Shown one piece after another: positions 33,794 through 43,263 of a stretch of DNA of 64,000 bases. The notes beneath the pieces are model-generated. The model did no database searches. It saw only the letters and a program-made list of their open reading frames with translations, and was not told the DNA's origin. The stretch spans positions 33,027 to 97,026 of the forward strand of contig JAAXTM010000010.1 in NCBI GenBank assembly GCA_013336525.1, given 5' to 3'. Source of the DNA: Geobacteraceae bacterium (lineage in GTDB: Bacteria > Desulfobacterota > Desulfuromonadia > Geobacterales > Pseudopelobacteraceae). A program made the position numbers and the translations under genes. How positions within the stretch are numbered: the first letter of the stretch is position 1; every line of letters starts with the position of its first letter.

Positions 33794-34103
33794 TCGTTAT
33801 CTCCGGTGCTTGATTCTCTTGTTTATCCAAGTAATCTTCCCATTCAATCGGGAGCAGATATTTCTTGCGGCTGTTGCACTCCTTGCATGCAGGAACCACA
33901 TTGTTACGGGATGCTTTTCCGCCGCGTGACACAGGGACCAGGTGATCCATGGTTAATTCTTCCGGAGCAAAAGTTCCATTGCAATAGTGGCAATGTCCCA
34001 AGGCGACACGGTTTTTCCACCAGCGGCTCTTGCGAAGTTCCCTGGATTTTTCCCGTTCCCTCTTGATTTCGGCTTCGCTGATATCCTGTATAAAGTGATC
34101 CAT
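33786..34103 (-). CDS. HNH endonuclease domain protein
   Basis: A 105-residue protein. CHYCNGTF and CKECNSRKK provide two CX2C zinc pairs, and LTMDHLVPVSRGGKASRNNVV contains the DH and the downstream Asn of the HNH nuclease motif. It starts with a charged helix (EAEIKREREKSRELRKSRW). The start ATG at 34103 has AAGGA ten bases upstream; the frame opens 11 codons earlier. It overlaps the HAD gene by 8 bp. The target is unknown; no toxin partner or phage gene is near. Confidence 0.82.
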   Translation of the reverse strand: MDHFIQDISEAEIKREREKSRELRKSRWWKNRVALGHCHYCNGTFAPEELTMDHLVPVSRGGKASRNNVVPACKECNSRKKYLLPIEWEDYLDKQENQAPEITSE

Positions 34104-34270
34104 AAACAAAGTGTCCTTCACAAAAAAACGGCTCAATTATTCTCAGTGAGAATATCCGAAAACAGCTTGATATGGTAGCAATAATATTTGTAAAACACTG
34201 AAAGATTCACTGTCTGTCAAAAAAAAGGTTGATATATTCAGTTCGGTGGGATATAAGATCAACTCTTAAT

Positions 34271-34347
34271 GCGCTTGTAGCTCAGCTGGATAGAGCAACG
34301 GACTACGAATCCGTAGGTCGGGCGTTCGAATCGCTCCAGGCGCACCA
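34271..34347 (+). tRNA. tRNA-Arg (anticodon ACG)
   Basis: A 77 nt tRNA with encoded CCA. The acceptor stem pairs GCGCTTG with CAGGCGC, the D-arm is GCTCAGCTGGATAGAGC, the anticodon loop CTACGAA carries ACG (read as ICG after deamination), and the T-arm is GGGCGTTCGAATCGCTC with one G-U pair. It is followed by its own terminator. Confidence 0.95.
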
Positions 34348-34355
34348 ATAAATTC

Positions 34356-34391
34356 AGGTACTTACAAGGTTTTTGTAGGTACCTTTTTTTA
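34356..34391 (+). terminator. Terminator after tRNA-Arg
   Basis: AGGTACTTACAA pairs with TTGTAGGTACCT with one mismatch, followed by TTTTTTTATTTT. Confidence 0.85.
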
Positions 34392-34448
34392 TTTTGGCAT
34401 AATCTGTAACCTTTTGTGCAACCTCTGTCGTAAAAACCTTACAAAAGG

Positions 34449-34475
34449 TAAGGCCCACAAAAATCGTGGGCCTTA
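34449..34475 (-). terminator. Hairpin after the hexaheme cytochrome gene
   Basis: TAAGGCCCAC and GTGGGCCTTA form a perfect 10 bp stem with a 7 nt loop, 35 bp beyond the stop of the minus-strand cytochrome gene. The minus-strand sequence after it is ACCTTTTG, a weak T run. Confidence 0.65.
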
Positions 34476-34509
34476 TGTCCTTCTGCTGCGTTACAGATTT
34501 TATTAATTG

Positions 34510-35700
34510 TTATTCGTAATAGTTCGGCGGCCCCATATCGCCAGCACCGGCTCCGCCTTTACGCGGGTTCTTGCCAAAGGTGTGAGTGCGCATGAACAGG
34601 TTGCCGGCGGTCTGGCCGGTGTTTGGCATGTATTTCTCCACGGTGTATGATGCGTCATGGCACTTGGCACAGGCATCTTTACGTACCTTTTGCAGCTTGC
34701 CTTTGCCGGCGTGTGGCGAATGGCAGGTGATGCAGGAGATCGAGCCATTCAGATAGTGCTTGGACTGCAGGAAGCCCTGGTACTGCTGGTGATGTTTGGC
34801 TTCCTCAAAAATCCCGTTTGCTTTTGCATGGTCATCCAGTTTGAAGAGCCCCTTTAAATCGCCAACGTACTCTTTGCTGGCTGGCTGGTCTGCATGAACG
34901 CCTGGAATAATGGCCTGTTCCGGATACCATTTGGTCCAGTCGTCGCCAGCCTTGTAGCTATCGCCAATCTTTGGTGCCGGCAGGTCTTCGCGAGGATTTC
35001 CCTGCGCGGTCATGAACTTTTCGTTTTCGATCCTGATGTGGCAGTAACCGCATACTTTTGACTGTGCCTGGATGTCAGTGTTGGCAGGGTTAAAGATGGT
35101 TTTCTTCTTGTCAGCCTTCTTGGATTTGATGTGCTTGTTTCCCGGCCCATGGCACGATTCGCAGCCGACACCCATTTCACTGTAGCTGTCCTTGACTGTC
35201 CTGCCATGTTTGCCAAACTTCTCGTCATACTCCAGGATACGATAACCGGTGGTGTGGCAGGTGCCGCAGTTGGTGCTCCAGTCGTTGGCATTGCCGTATT
35301 TTTCCCATTTGTTGGTGTAGCGATTGTATTGCCTGTTGAGGAATTGCATGCCGCCGGTCTGATCATTCGCGACCAGAAAACGCTGCTTCCATCGGGAACC
35401 GACGACGTATTTGACGTCCTCAAGCTTGAATTTTGCCTTGGTGACGTTTCCGGTAGTGGGGCCTTCTTCAGTGCCGTCAGTTGCCCATTTTTCAACGACT
35501 TCCTTGAGAATACCGGTTTTTTTTGGTTGTACCATCTTGCTGTGCCAGCTGTCCTTCCAACTTTTATATTCTACGGAGTGGCATGCTTTGCATTTTTCTG
35601 ATCCGACAAATTCACCCTTTGGATCGGCAGCACCGGCTACAGCAGATAGTCCGAGCATCAGGACGCCTGCTGCTGCAATCACAACTACATTCTTTCTCAT
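34510..35700 (-). CDS. Periplasmic hexaheme c-type cytochrome
   Basis: A 396-residue protein with a cleavable signal peptide (VVVIAAAGVLMLGLSAVAGA) and six heme motifs: CKACH, CGTCH, CESCH, CGYCH, CITCH and CAKCH. The FVGSEKCKACHSVEYKSW start and MGVGCESCHGPG are typical of the cytochrome c554-like multiheme family (PF13435). It is probably a periplasmic electron carrier or a reductase of unknown substrate. The start is placed at 35700, where GGAGGAA lies upstream; the frame opens 39 codons earlier. It has its own hairpin terminator and a 239 bp upstream region. Confidence 0.88.
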   Translation of the reverse strand: MRKNVVVIAAAGVLMLGLSAVAGAADPKGEFVGSEKCKACHSVEYKSWKDSWHSKMVQPKKTGILKEVVEKWATDGTEEGPTTGNVTKAKFKLEDVKYVVGSRWKQRFLVANDQTGGMQFLNRQYNRYTNKWEKYGNANDWSTNCGTCHTTGYRILEYDEKFGKHGRTVKDSYSEMGVGCESCHGPGNKHIKSKKADKKKTIFNPANTDIQAQSKVCGYCHIRIENEKFMTAQGNPREDLPAPKIGDSYKAGDDWTKWYPEQAIIPGVHADQPASKEYVGDLKGLFKLDDHAKANGIFEEAKHHQQYQGFLQSKHYLNGSISCITCHSPHAGKGKLQKVRKDACAKCHDASYTVEKYMPNTGQTAGNLFMRTHTFGKNPRKGGAGAGDMGPPNYYE

Positions 35701-35876
35701 TGATGATTCCTCCCTTTTTGGTGGATATGCTTCGTTTCGCATCTTCTCTTGAGAAACGGCATGGTAGTATACGCATAAAATCCCCACGCCAAAACTGTAC
35801 CACCAGATCTGAATCATGCAACTAAATTTGTTCTTGATACTGAAAATTCCCTCACTGAGCGGTAATTTGGAGCACA

Positions 35877-35900
35877 GAAAAGGCCGGGTTTCCCCGGCCT
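35877..35900 (-). terminator. Terminator after the phosphate-binding-like protein gene
   Basis: AGGCCGGG and CCCGGCCT form an 8 bp stem with a 4 nt loop; on the minus strand it is followed by TTTTC. It ends the chemoreceptor/binding-protein operon. Confidence 0.75.
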
Positions 35901-35939
35901 CATCAAGTCAAATATTATGTTTGCAAGTTACTCTTTGAT

Positions 35940-36689
35940 CTATTTCTTACCCTCTGTCTTGATGAAGTCGATCAGTTTCTGAACCTTGGCTGATGGTGCT
36001 CCCTTTGTGATGAGAGTGATCTGCCTTGCAACTTCCGGTGTTTCCGGTGAGCGTATGGTCTGGTTCAGAATCGCCTGAGGTCCGATCCCTACTGCTTCGG
36101 GGTTGGATGAAACATTGTGGCGAATATCCTCAGCTGTGGTTGCTACAATAACTTCGTCAGTGGGCTTGGCCCCATCCATAATATTTTTGACGAACATCGA
36201 GTTTGTCCCCTGGATTAAGCCGCCCCAGACCACCAGAATGGGAGAATCTTTGCCGCCAACATCTTTCCAGTTGGTGATCTTGCCGGTAAAAATACCGGTC
36301 AACTGCTCTTTATTGAGAGTTGCGACAGGATTGTCCTTGTGAACAATGACAATTACTTTGTCTTTGCCGATGACAAACGCCTGGTACGCTTTGGGATCGG
36401 CCACAGGCACACTTTCTTTTTTCAGCAGAGCCATCCAGTCGTCAAATGAGAGCCCCGCTGCCGCTGCATCAACAGTACCCCGATCAAGATCGATAAAAGC
36501 CTGTTTAGGACCGCTGGGGATAATAGACAAATCCAGGCCGGATGCTTTTTCAAACGCGACCTCAGCCGGTTTTAAAACATTTTCGACCGGGGCAGCTCCC
36601 GCACCGATTTTTAATACATCAGCCATTACGTGTGTTGCAAAGAGGGAAAACAAAACAGTACTGATGGCAATGATTTTAGTCATTTTCAT
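35940..36689 (-). CDS. Periplasmic substrate-binding protein, PstS-like
   Basis: A 249-residue secreted binding protein: a signal peptide (KIIAISTVLFSLFATHVMA), then LKIGAGAAPVENVLKPAEVAF and ALNKEQLTGIFTGKITNWKDVGG-type sequence (here TLNKEQLTGIFTGKITNW), which is the signature of PstS-like phosphate-binding proteins (PBP_like). No pst transporter genes are adjacent. Instead it lies 53 bp downstream of a chemoreceptor gene and is followed by a terminator, so it may deliver a ligand to that receptor. AGGAG lies eight to nine bases before the ATG. Confidence 0.82.
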   Translation of the reverse strand: MKMTKIIAISTVLFSLFATHVMADVLKIGAGAAPVENVLKPAEVAFEKASGLDLSIIPSGPKQAFIDLDRGTVDAAAAGLSFDDWMALLKKESVPVADPKAYQAFVIGKDKVIVIVHKDNPVATLNKEQLTGIFTGKITNWKDVGGKDSPILVVWGGLIQGTNSMFVKNIMDGAKPTDEVIVATTAEDIRHNVSSNPEAVGIGPQAILNQTIRSPETPEVARQITLITKGAPSAKVQKLIDFIKTEGKK

Positions 36690-36742
36690 TTGAAAGCTCC
36701 TTTTCTTCGGTTGGATGTTGTTTCTTGCTCTAAACGGTTTCA

Positions 36743-39193
36743 TTAAAGCTTAAACCAGCCGACCATCTGCTGCAGATCGCCGGCAAGGCGGGCAAAGTTC
36801 TCGGATGTCCCCTTTATTTCCTCAACCGATACGGTCAGCTGACGGGTGACATCATTGATGCTGACCATAGTGCGGTTGACATCTTCTGCGGTTGCCGATT
36901 GCTCCTCGGTGGCAGTGGCGATCGTTTGTACCATGCCGAAGACCTGCTCCACATGGTTAACAATATCCCCCATCGACCGGAGCGTGCCATCGACGTGCTG
37001 AATGATGCCCTCAATGGCCTCTCGCTCTTTCTTCATTATCAGCACCGATGCATCCACCTCGTCGTGCATATCTTTGACGGTACGGCTGATTTCGCTGGAT
37101 GATTCGATCGTGCGGTGCGCCAGTTGACGAACACTGTCGGCAACGACCGCAAATCCCCGCCCCATTTCACCGGCACGGGCAGCTTCAATTGAGGCGTTCA
37201 GCGCCAGCAGGTTGGTCTGGTCGGCAATATCCTTGATCATATCGACTATTTCGTTGATGGCTTCAGACTTGACCCCTAGTGCCTCGGTTTTTTCTGCTGA
37301 CTGGCGCACGATATCCGCAAAATCAAACAGCTCTTTCGAGGTGCTGACCAGTGCCTTCTGGCCATCCAGTGCGATCTGTTTCATGCGGCCGGCCGAATCC
37401 GAGGTGTTGATGGCGTTGCCGGAAACATCCTGAATGGTCTGCACCATTTCGGTCATGGCAGTCACTGTTGTCTCAATACCGTTTGTCTGGGTCTGGGAAT
37501 TTCGTTCCAGTTCGCTTGCAGTGGATGCAAGTTCCTGGGAGCTGTTTGCAACGGTGGTAGTTGTATCGGTAATTCGTCCGACCATGTCGCGCAGATTATG
37601 CACCATTTTATCCATTGCGTCCTGTACCTGGCCAAACTCATCATTGCTGTTCTTGATGTCACGGACATGGAGATTGCCTTCGGCAACGCTTGTCGCAACG
37701 CCGACGAGAGCTGTAAGTGGGTTGATAACAGAGCGGAAGCTCCACACGCCGAAGAATGTACCGATGACAGCAGCTACAGAGCCGATGGCGATTAGCAGGA
37801 TAATGCTGCTTTTGACCATTTTATTTACCGTCCCTATAGCCTTCTCCTGTTCACCCTTGGCTGTACTGACACTCTCTTTCCCTTTTGCAGCCTGTTTGAG
37901 TACGACTTCCCGTAATTTGTCGCCGGACTTTATCGTCTGATCATTTGCAGCAATACGTTTCTTGAGGGTGTTAATGATCCCGTCGGCGGCATTCAAGTCG
38001 TTGTGGATGCCCCCAAGTGTAGCCACAACTCCCTTGAGTATTTTAATCTCATCCTTGGCGCCCAGCTTGCCCAGCGCTTTTTCAACTGTGCCCGAGCGTG
38101 CTGTAATTTTAGTGAATAGCCCGCGGATTTCCGGGTCAAGTTTGTCAATCTCGGCACCAGATTCCAGCGTAAAGAGCCGGTTGGTCTGAGCCTCCACCAT
38201 CAGTCCCAGTGCTACCAGCTCAGAATTCTCGAGAAGGATCGAGTTGGCGGCATTGGACTGTCCATAAATGCTTCCCTGCTTCTGTGTCTCAATTCCAACC
38301 TTTTCTCCTGCCAGGGTCGCATCCTGCTCAAGGGTCAGATAAAGGGTGTTCAGCTTTTCTGATAGCTCTTTGCCTGATTCAGTTGCCCTGTTTTTTGATT
38401 CGTCATCCTTTGAAGTGAGCGCTGCTGTCTGTAATTTGATGTAATCCGCCAATTTGTCGGAAACCGCCTTGGTGTCCTTTGAGATTGTTTCGTTTTCGTT
38501 GTGGTAGTCATTCTTGCTAATGCGTCCCAGAGTTGAATTTATCTTTCCCTTGGCAATAAGCACGGCGCTGCTTTTCTGCGCATTCTGCACGGTGATAAAG
38601 ACCATCTGCAGATCCTTGATCAGGTTGCGCAACTCTTCAACGCTGCGGAGACGGGAGGAATAGCCGCTGGTATCCTTTAGCGCCGATGCGAAGGAGTTGG
38701 ATCTCCCGGTCTGGAGGATGCGGATACGTTTGTCCAGATCCTTCAGGCGAGCTGACGATTCTTTCATTTTCAGGGCAATCCTGCTGTTTGCCTCTGTTGC
38801 CGCCTTGCTGGTGGAAATGCGGGATGAAGCTGCGGTGAACAGCTCTTCAGCAATCTGGTTTAGTTCTTCGACCGTACCCATTTTGCTGCTGCTCATCTCT
38901 TCCAGAGCCTGCTGGGCACTTTTGACCGTGACCAGTGCTTTGTCGGCTTCTCCCTTGTAGAGCTTGTATTCTTCAGCTGTGCGGGCAGTATTGAGTTTGA
39001 CCAGATCGGTAATGACTCCCTGGAGCTCCTTTTGGAATTCAACTGTTCGGATCTGATAGGGGGTGCTTTTCTCAGTCAAGTAAGAGAGCTTGTTTTTTAT
39101 GAAGGTTAAACCAAAAACACTGGTGATAACGATCGACCAGACTGCAACGGCGCCGATAACCATGTTGAGAATGAGCTTGGTTTTTATTTTCAT
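36743..39193 (-). CDS. Methyl-accepting chemotaxis protein
   Basis: An 816-residue chemoreceptor. Short cytoplasmic start, membrane helix at about residues 7-30, a very long periplasmic helical region (about 31-455), a second helix (about 460-485, [21 protein letters not shown]), HAMP, and a signalling domain with the hairpin tip [22 protein letters not shown]. The large sensor, about 425 residues with Lys/Ser-rich helices, is bigger than the usual four-helix bundle. It starts at ATG 39193 after AGAGGTG. A phosphate-binding-like protein gene follows on the same transcript. It is a paralogue of the receptor at 46607. Confidence 0.92.
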   Translation of the reverse strand: MKIKTKLILNMVIGAVAVWSIVITSVFGLTFIKNKLSYLTEKSTPYQIRTVEFQKELQGVITDLVKLNTARTAEEYKLYKGEADKALVTVKSAQQALEEMSSSKMGTVEELNQIAEELFTAASSRISTSKAATEANSRIALKMKESSARLKDLDKRIRILQTGRSNSFASALKDTSGYSSRLRSVEELRNLIKDLQMVFITVQNAQKSSAVLIAKGKINSTLGRISKNDYHNENETISKDTKAVSDKLADYIKLQTAALTSKDDESKNRATESGKELSEKLNTLYLTLEQDATLAGEKVGIETQKQGSIYGQSNAANSILLENSELVALGLMVEAQTNRLFTLESGAEIDKLDPEIRGLFTKITARSGTVEKALGKLGAKDEIKILKGVVATLGGIHNDLNAADGIINTLKKRIAANDQTIKSGDKLREVVLKQAAKGKESVSTAKGEQEKAIGTVNKMVKSSIILLIAIGSVAAVIGTFFGVWSFRSVINPLTALVGVATSVAEGNLHVRDIKNSNDEFGQVQDAMDKMVHNLRDMVGRITDTTTTVANSSQELASTASELERNSQTQTNGIETTVTAMTEMVQTIQDVSGNAINTSDSAGRMKQIALDGQKALVSTSKELFDFADIVRQSAEKTEALGVKSEAINEIVDMIKDIADQTNLLALNASIEAARAGEMGRGFAVVADSVRQLAHRTIESSSEISRTVKDMHDEVDASVLIMKKEREAIEGIIQHVDGTLRSMGDIVNHVEQVFGMVQTIATATEEQSATAEDVNRTMVSINDVTRQLTVSVEEIKGTSENFARLAGDLQQMVGWFKL

Positions 39194-39482
39194 TGAATGC
39201 ACCTCTGGATATAGTCTGAAATACATATACTCGTATGTTTATATTCATAGTGATAACAGCAAGATATAAGTTACTGTAAACTAACATACGATGTTTTATT
39301 GGTGTGCTGTTTTATTTATACTGCAAAAATAGTAACGTAGTCAAGAATACTGCCAAATCCGGATTAATATAAACGGAAATGAATACTCAAACGTGGTACA
39401 AAGAAACGATGGCAGTACCTAAAATGTATACCTGAAATCAAATAGTACAAAAAAACTATCACAAGTTGGAGGTTAAGCAAGT

Positions 39483-39686
39483 ATGGAAGAAAGAATTAAT
39501 GAACTGGAAATGCATTATATGCAGCAGGAAGTGACAATTCAGGAGCTGAATGAAATTGTTTGTCGACAGGAGTTGATAATCGGGCAGCTACAGAGGGATT
39601 TTGCAGCCCTAAAAGAACAGTTTCTGGTTATGTCACCATCCATATCGCAAAACTCAGATCAGGAAGAACCACCGCCTCATTATTAG
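39483..39686 (+). CDS. slyX: SlyX family protein
   Basis: A 67-residue coiled-coil protein (RINELEMHYMQQEVTIQEL, then VCRQELIIGQLQRD) ending in EEPPPHY, the PPPHY C-terminus that marks SlyX. Function is unknown. TTGGAGG precedes the ATG. It lies just upstream of the cobalamin riboswitch but reads as a separate gene. Confidence 0.88.
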   Translation: MEERINELEMHYMQQEVTIQELNEIVCRQELIIGQLQRDFAALKEQFLVMSPSISQNSDQEEPPPHY

Positions 39687-39770
39687 TAAGTCAGGGGGGA
39701 TAGCGTCAATTTCTTTTTGACTTTCATCTCTCCTGTCTGTTACAAACTTCACCACAATTGTTTTAACACA

Positions 39771-39936
39771 CGGATTCGGTGCCATGCCCGCAGGCATGGT
39801 TAAAAGGGAAGAAGGTTAAAATCCTTCGCTGACCCGCAACTGTAACAGGTGATGAACGCTGCATTATGCCACTGGACTTTATCCGGGAAGGCGCGGCAAG
39901 TAAGATGACCCTGAAGCCAGGAAACCTGCCATTCCG
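39771..39936 (+). promoter_or_regulatory. Cobalamin (B12) riboswitch
   Basis: The core elements are visible in order: GGTGCC, AAAAGGGAA, GCTGACCCGCAACTGTAA and the B12 box GAAGCCAGGAAACCTGCC at 39913-39930. With the terminator hairpin at 40004, it should shut off cobU-cobT-bzaF when cobalamin is abundant. Most of the 373 bp gap between slyX and cobU is taken up by this element. A possible promoter (TTGACT at 39717, 17 bp, TTACAA) lies upstream. Confidence 0.95.
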
Positions 39937-40002
39937 ATTTAGTTTTGGGACCTCCGTGGAACGAGTGGCCGAAGCCTGATCGCATCTGATTAACTGGTTT
40001 TC

Positions 40003-40036
40003 GAGCCCCTGTCCCCTCCGCGGACAGGGGCTTTTT
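40003..40036 (+). terminator. Riboswitch expression-platform terminator
   Basis: AGCCCCTGTCC pairs with GGACAGGGGCT (perfect 11 bp stem, 7 nt loop), followed by TTTTT. It lies between the B12 box and cobU, so it is the likely off-switch structure. Confidence 0.9.
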
Positions 40037-40059
40037 GAATTTTTGGAATGGAGAATAGC

Positions 40060-40593
40060 ATGGCACATACAATTTTTATTACCGGTGGAGCGCGCAGCGG
40101 CAAAAGCACCTTTGCTGAAAAAGTGGCACGGGAGTTCGGTGCACCGCTTGGTTATCTGGCAACGGCTCAGACGTTGGATGTCGAGATGGATGAACGGGTA
40201 AGGCGCCACCAGGATCGGCGCGGTGGGGAATGGAGCACTATCGAGGAGCCGATTCACCTGTCTCAGGCGCTGGCGCGTTGTGATGGCAAGTATCAGGCAA
40301 TTCTCGTGGATTGTGTGACGTTGTGGCTTACAAATCTACTGTTCAAATATGAGGAAAGCGGGGAAAACATTGAAGAGCTGATTCATGAAGATCTGCAACG
40401 ATTGAAGAGTACGTTGCAGGGGATGGTGACGCCGGTGATTCTGGTCAGCAATGAGGTCGGTATGGGGATTGTACCGGATAATGCCCTGGCGCGAATGTTT
40501 CGCGATATTGCCGGAACAACGAATCAGACCCTGGCCGCAGCGGCGGATGAAGTACATGTGGTTATCAGCGGGATTCCGTTGAAATTGAAGTAA
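40060..40593 (+). CDS. cobU: Bifunctional adenosylcobinamide kinase/guanylyltransferase
   Basis: A 177-residue CobU/CobP protein. [15 protein letters not shown] is the P-loop, [10 protein letters not shown] matches the region of the guanylylated histidine, and [14 protein letters not shown] and [13 protein letters not shown] are strong CobU signatures. It phosphorylates adenosylcobinamide and then forms AdoCbi-GDP, the substrate of CobS. ATG at 40060 follows TGGAG; an ATG four codons earlier is possible. It is the first gene under the riboswitch, and cobT follows 20 bp later. Confidence 0.94.
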   Translation: MAHTIFITGGARSGKSTFAEKVAREFGAPLGYLATAQTLDVEMDERVRRHQDRRGGEWSTIEEPIHLSQALARCDGKYQAILVDCVTLWLTNLLFKYEESGENIEELIHEDLQRLKSTLQGMVTPVILVSNEVGMGIVPDNALARMFRDIAGTTNQTLAAAADEVHVVISGIPLKLK

Positions 40594-40613
40594 TAGAAAA
40601 AAGGAGATGTTAC

Positions 40614-41663
40614 ATGGACATCGTCAATAGCACACTTGAACGCATCAAGCCGGTCAGCCATGAGCTGCTGCAGCAAGCGCAGGCAAGGCTGGACAATAAA
40701 ACCAAGCCGCTCGGATCGCTTGGGCGGCTTGAAGAATTCGCCCGCCGCATCGTTGCAATAAGCGGCAATCCGAATCCGGATATTTCCCGTAAGGTCGTTT
40801 TTACGTTTGCCGGTGATCATGGCGTCACAGAAGAGGGGGTCTCGCTGTTTCCCCGGGAAGTTACGCCGCAGATGGTGCTGAATTTCCTTTCCGGCGGCGC
40901 CGGGGTCAACGTACTGGCCCGGCATGTCGGGGCAGAGGTACGGGTTGTTGATGTCGGAGTTGATTACGACTTTGCTGATACGGCCGGATTGATCAAGAAA
41001 AAAGTTGCCCGTGGCACGAAAAACTTTGCCAAAGGACCTGCCATGACCCGTGATGAAACGATTGCGGCTTTGACGGTTGGTATCGAACTGGCTGATCAAT
41101 GCCGAACAGAAGGGGTGGGGCTGGTCGGCACCGGGGAGATGGGAATCGGTAATACTACGCCTTCTTCGGCCATTATCGCAGCGATCTCCGGCAAGTCGGT
41201 AGCGGATGTGACCCATCGCGGTACAGGTATCGGCGACGAAGCGCTGGTTAACAAAATCCGCGTTATTGAACAGGGATTGGTCCTCAATAAGCCTGATCCG
41301 CAGGATCCGCTCGACGTGCTGGCCAAGGTGGGTGGGCTGGAGATTGCCGCGATTGCCGGCCTGGTGCTGGGGTGTGCTGCCAACTCGATCCCGGTTGTGA
41401 TCGACGGTTTCATCTCCACGGCCGGAGCCCTGATCGCCTCCGAACTGCATCCGAATGTGCGCGACTATATTTTCGCTGCCCATGAGTCCGTTGAGATCGG
41501 CCATAGCTTCATGCTGGAGCGGATCGGCGTAGAGCCTATTCTTGATCTCAAGTTCCGCCTCGGTGAAGGGACAGGTGCCGCTATCGCCATGACGCTGATT
41601 GAGGCCGGAGTGAAGGTGCTGAAGGAAATGGCCACCTTTGAACAGGCCGGAGTATCTCAATAG
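40614..41663 (+). CDS. cobT: Nicotinate-nucleotide--benzimidazole phosphoribosyltransferase
   Basis: A 349-residue Cob[49 protein letters not shown], and the C-terminal [10 protein letters not shown] with the catalytic-site Glu are all present. It activates the lower-ligand base by transferring phosphoribose from nicotinate mononucleotide. AAGGAGATG precedes the ATG. A long inverted repeat and the bzaF/thiC-like gene follow; together with cobU, cobS and cobC this completes the nucleotide-loop branch of cobamide assembly. Confidence 0.96.
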   Translation: MDIVNSTLERIKPVSHELLQQAQARLDNKTKPLGSLGRLEEFARRIVAISGNPNPDISRKVVFTFAGDHGVTEEGVSLFPREVTPQMVLNFLSGGAGVNVLARHVGAEVRVVDVGVDYDFADTAGLIKKKVARGTKNFAKGPAMTRDETIAALTVGIELADQCRTEGVGLVGTGEMGIGNTTPSSAIIAAISGKSVADVTHRGTGIGDEALVNKIRVIEQGLVLNKPDPQDPLDVLAKVGGLEIAAIAGLVLGCAANSIPVVIDGFISTAGALIASELHPNVRDYIFAAHESVEIGHSFMLERIGVEPILDLKFRLGEGTGAAIAMTLIEAGVKVLKEMATFEQAGVSQ

Positions 41664-41672
41664 TAAAAAAAC

Positions 41673-41720
41673 AGGGTCAAGGGTCAACGTTTTTCTTGAT
41701 TCTCCTTGCCCCTTGACCCT
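41673..41720. repeat. Inverted repeat between cobT and bzaF
   Basis: AGGGTCAAGGG at 41673-41683 is the exact reverse complement of CCCTTGACCCT at 41710-41720, with a 26 nt T-rich loop. No T run follows on the plus strand, so it is not a standard terminator for cobT. A related string, CCCTGTCCCTTGACC, occurs at about 52559. Confidence 0.6.
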
Positions 41721-41736
41721 AAAAAGGACCCAATCC

Positions 41737-43047
41737 ATGTCAACCCAGATTGAATTCGCCCGTCAGGGCATTATCACACCACAGATGCAGACCGTAGCGT
41801 TCAACGAGCAGCTTGAGGCGGAGTACATCCGCCGGATGGTTGCCGAAGGGAAGATCGTCATTCCCTGGAACCACGGTCGCAAACCCTCTCGTGTAGCCGG
41901 AATCGGCAAGGGGCTTGCCACCAAGGTTAACGCCTCCATCGGCACCTCATCCGATATCATCGACTACGGTGCCGAAGTCAGGAAGGCGGTGGCGGCACAG
42001 GAATCAGGGGCCGACACGCTGATGGAACTTTCCGTGGGTGGCGACTTGGACCGCGTTCGGCGCGAGGTGATCGCAGCTGTCGACCTGCCGGTGGGGAATG
42101 TGCCTCTATACCAGGCTTTTTGCGAAGCAGCTCGCAAGTACGGTGACCCGAACAAGCTGGATGATGAGATGCTCTTCGATATTATCGAAAGGCAGTGCGC
42201 CGACGGCATGGCTTTTATGGCGGTCCATTGCGGCATCAACCTCTGCACGATCGAGCGACTCCGCAAGCAGGGGTATCGCTACGGCGGGTTGGTCTCCAAA
42301 GGTGGTGTGTCGATGGTTGCCTGGATGATAGCCAACAACCGTGAAAACCCGCTTTACGAGAAGTTCGATCGGGTGGTTTCAATCCTGAAGAGATACGACA
42401 CAGTACTATCATTGGGTAACGGTCTGCGCGCCGGTGCGATCCATGACTCATCGGACCGCGCCCAGATCCAGGAGCTGATCTTTAATTGTGAACTGGCCGA
42501 GATCGGCCGCGACATGGGGTGCCAGATGCTGGTGGAAGGTCCGGGGCACGTGCCGCTGGATGAGATAGAGGGGAATATCCAGCTGCAGAAGAGGATGAGC
42601 GGTGGAGCGCCGTACTACATGCTTGGTCCGATTGCCACCGACGTTGCTCCCGGTTTCGATCATATTACCGCTGCAATTGGTGCGGCCCAGTCTAGCCGCT
42701 TCGGGGCCGACCTGATCTGTTACATTACTCCGGCCGAGCATTTGGCGCTACCGAACGAGGAGGATGTGCGTACCGGGGTAAAAACCGCCAAGATTGCGGC
42801 CTACATCGGTGATATGAACAAATATCCTGAAAAGGGGCGCCAGCGGGACAAAGAGATGTCCAAAGCCCGGCGTGATCTGGACTGGGAAAAACAGTTCCAG
42901 TTGGCTCTTTATTCTGATGATGCCCGTGCCATTCGCGCAAGTCGCACTCCGGAGGATGAGGCGACCTGTACTATGTGCGGCGATTTCTGCGCATCACGCG
43001 GGGCAGGAAAGCTGTTTGCCGGCGACCTGAGGGGTGATAAAATCTGA
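41737..43047 (+). CDS. bzaF: ThiC-like radical SAM enzyme, probable 5-hydroxybenzimidazole synthase
   Basis: A 436-residue ThiC-superfamily protein (VNASIGTSSDI, DTLMELSVGGDL, MAVHCGINL, QMLVEGPGHVPLDEI, APYYMLGPIATDVAPGFDH). The C-terminal cluster motif is CTMCGDFC, CX2CX3C. ThiC makes the thiamine pyrimidine; its close relative BzaF makes 5-hydroxybenzimidazole from the same aminoimidazole ribotide, under anaerobic conditions. Placement directly after cobU-cobT under a B12 riboswitch, with no thiamine gene or TPP riboswitch near, favours BzaF. Sequence alone does not let me separate the two. AAGGA lies before the ATG at 41737. Confidence 0.82.
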   Translation: MSTQIEFARQGIITPQMQTVAFNEQLEAEYIRRMVAEGKIVIPWNHGRKPSRVAGIGKGLATKVNASIGTSSDIIDYGAEVRKAVAAQESGADTLMELSVGGDLDRVRREVIAAVDLPVGNVPLYQAFCEAARKYGDPNKLDDEMLFDIIERQCADGMAFMAVHCGINLCTIERLRKQGYRYGGLVSKGGVSMVAWMIANNRENPLYEKFDRVVSILKRYDTVLSLGNGLRAGAIHDSSDRAQIQELIFNCELAEIGRDMGCQMLVEGPGHVPLDEIEGNIQLQKRMSGGAPYYMLGPIATDVAPGFDHITAAIGAAQSSRFGADLICYITPAEHLALPNEEDVRTGVKTAKIAAYIGDMNKYPEKGRQRDKEMSKARRDLDWEKQFQLALYSDDARAIRASRTPEDEATCTMCGDFCASRGAGKLFAGDLRGDKI

Positions 43048-43143
43048 CGTTAATCCATTTTGTATCAAGCAGTCGGTAATTTAAAAACTCTTCGGAGGGG
43101 ACTTTTTTTCCCTTAGAATGTTTTCAGGTCATAAGGAATTGCG

Positions 43144-43172
43144 TTGACACTACCAGCACTTGAGTGTATTTT
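43144..43172 (+). promoter_or_regulatory. Sigma-70-type promoter for the dodecaheme cytochrome
   Basis: TTGACA (43144-43149), 17 bp, TATTTT (43167-43172), 92 bp before the start codon. The consensus -35 makes this one of the better promoter matches in the window. Confidence 0.6.
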
Positions 43173-43263
43173 CCAACCGCTTAAAAAGTAAGTTCCAATT
43201 TTTTTCTATTTTATTTTAATTTTATGATTGTTTCACATCACACAGAAGTAGGGGGGAGAACAG

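Noticed and set aside
33786..34103. Toxin or restriction system
   Set aside because: The HNH protein has no methylase, antitoxin or phage gene near it; the other HNH protein (52104) is of the YajD housekeeping type.
40524..41738. 404-residue minus-strand ORF opposite cobT
   Set aside because: The opposite strand is an unmistakable cobT; the antisense product is rich in His, Arg and Gln with no domain.
41737..43047. Thiamine biosynthesis gene thiC
   Set aside because: Family membership fits, but the cobU-cobT context and B12 riboswitch with no thiamine genes favour bzaF; the alternative is stated in the entry.
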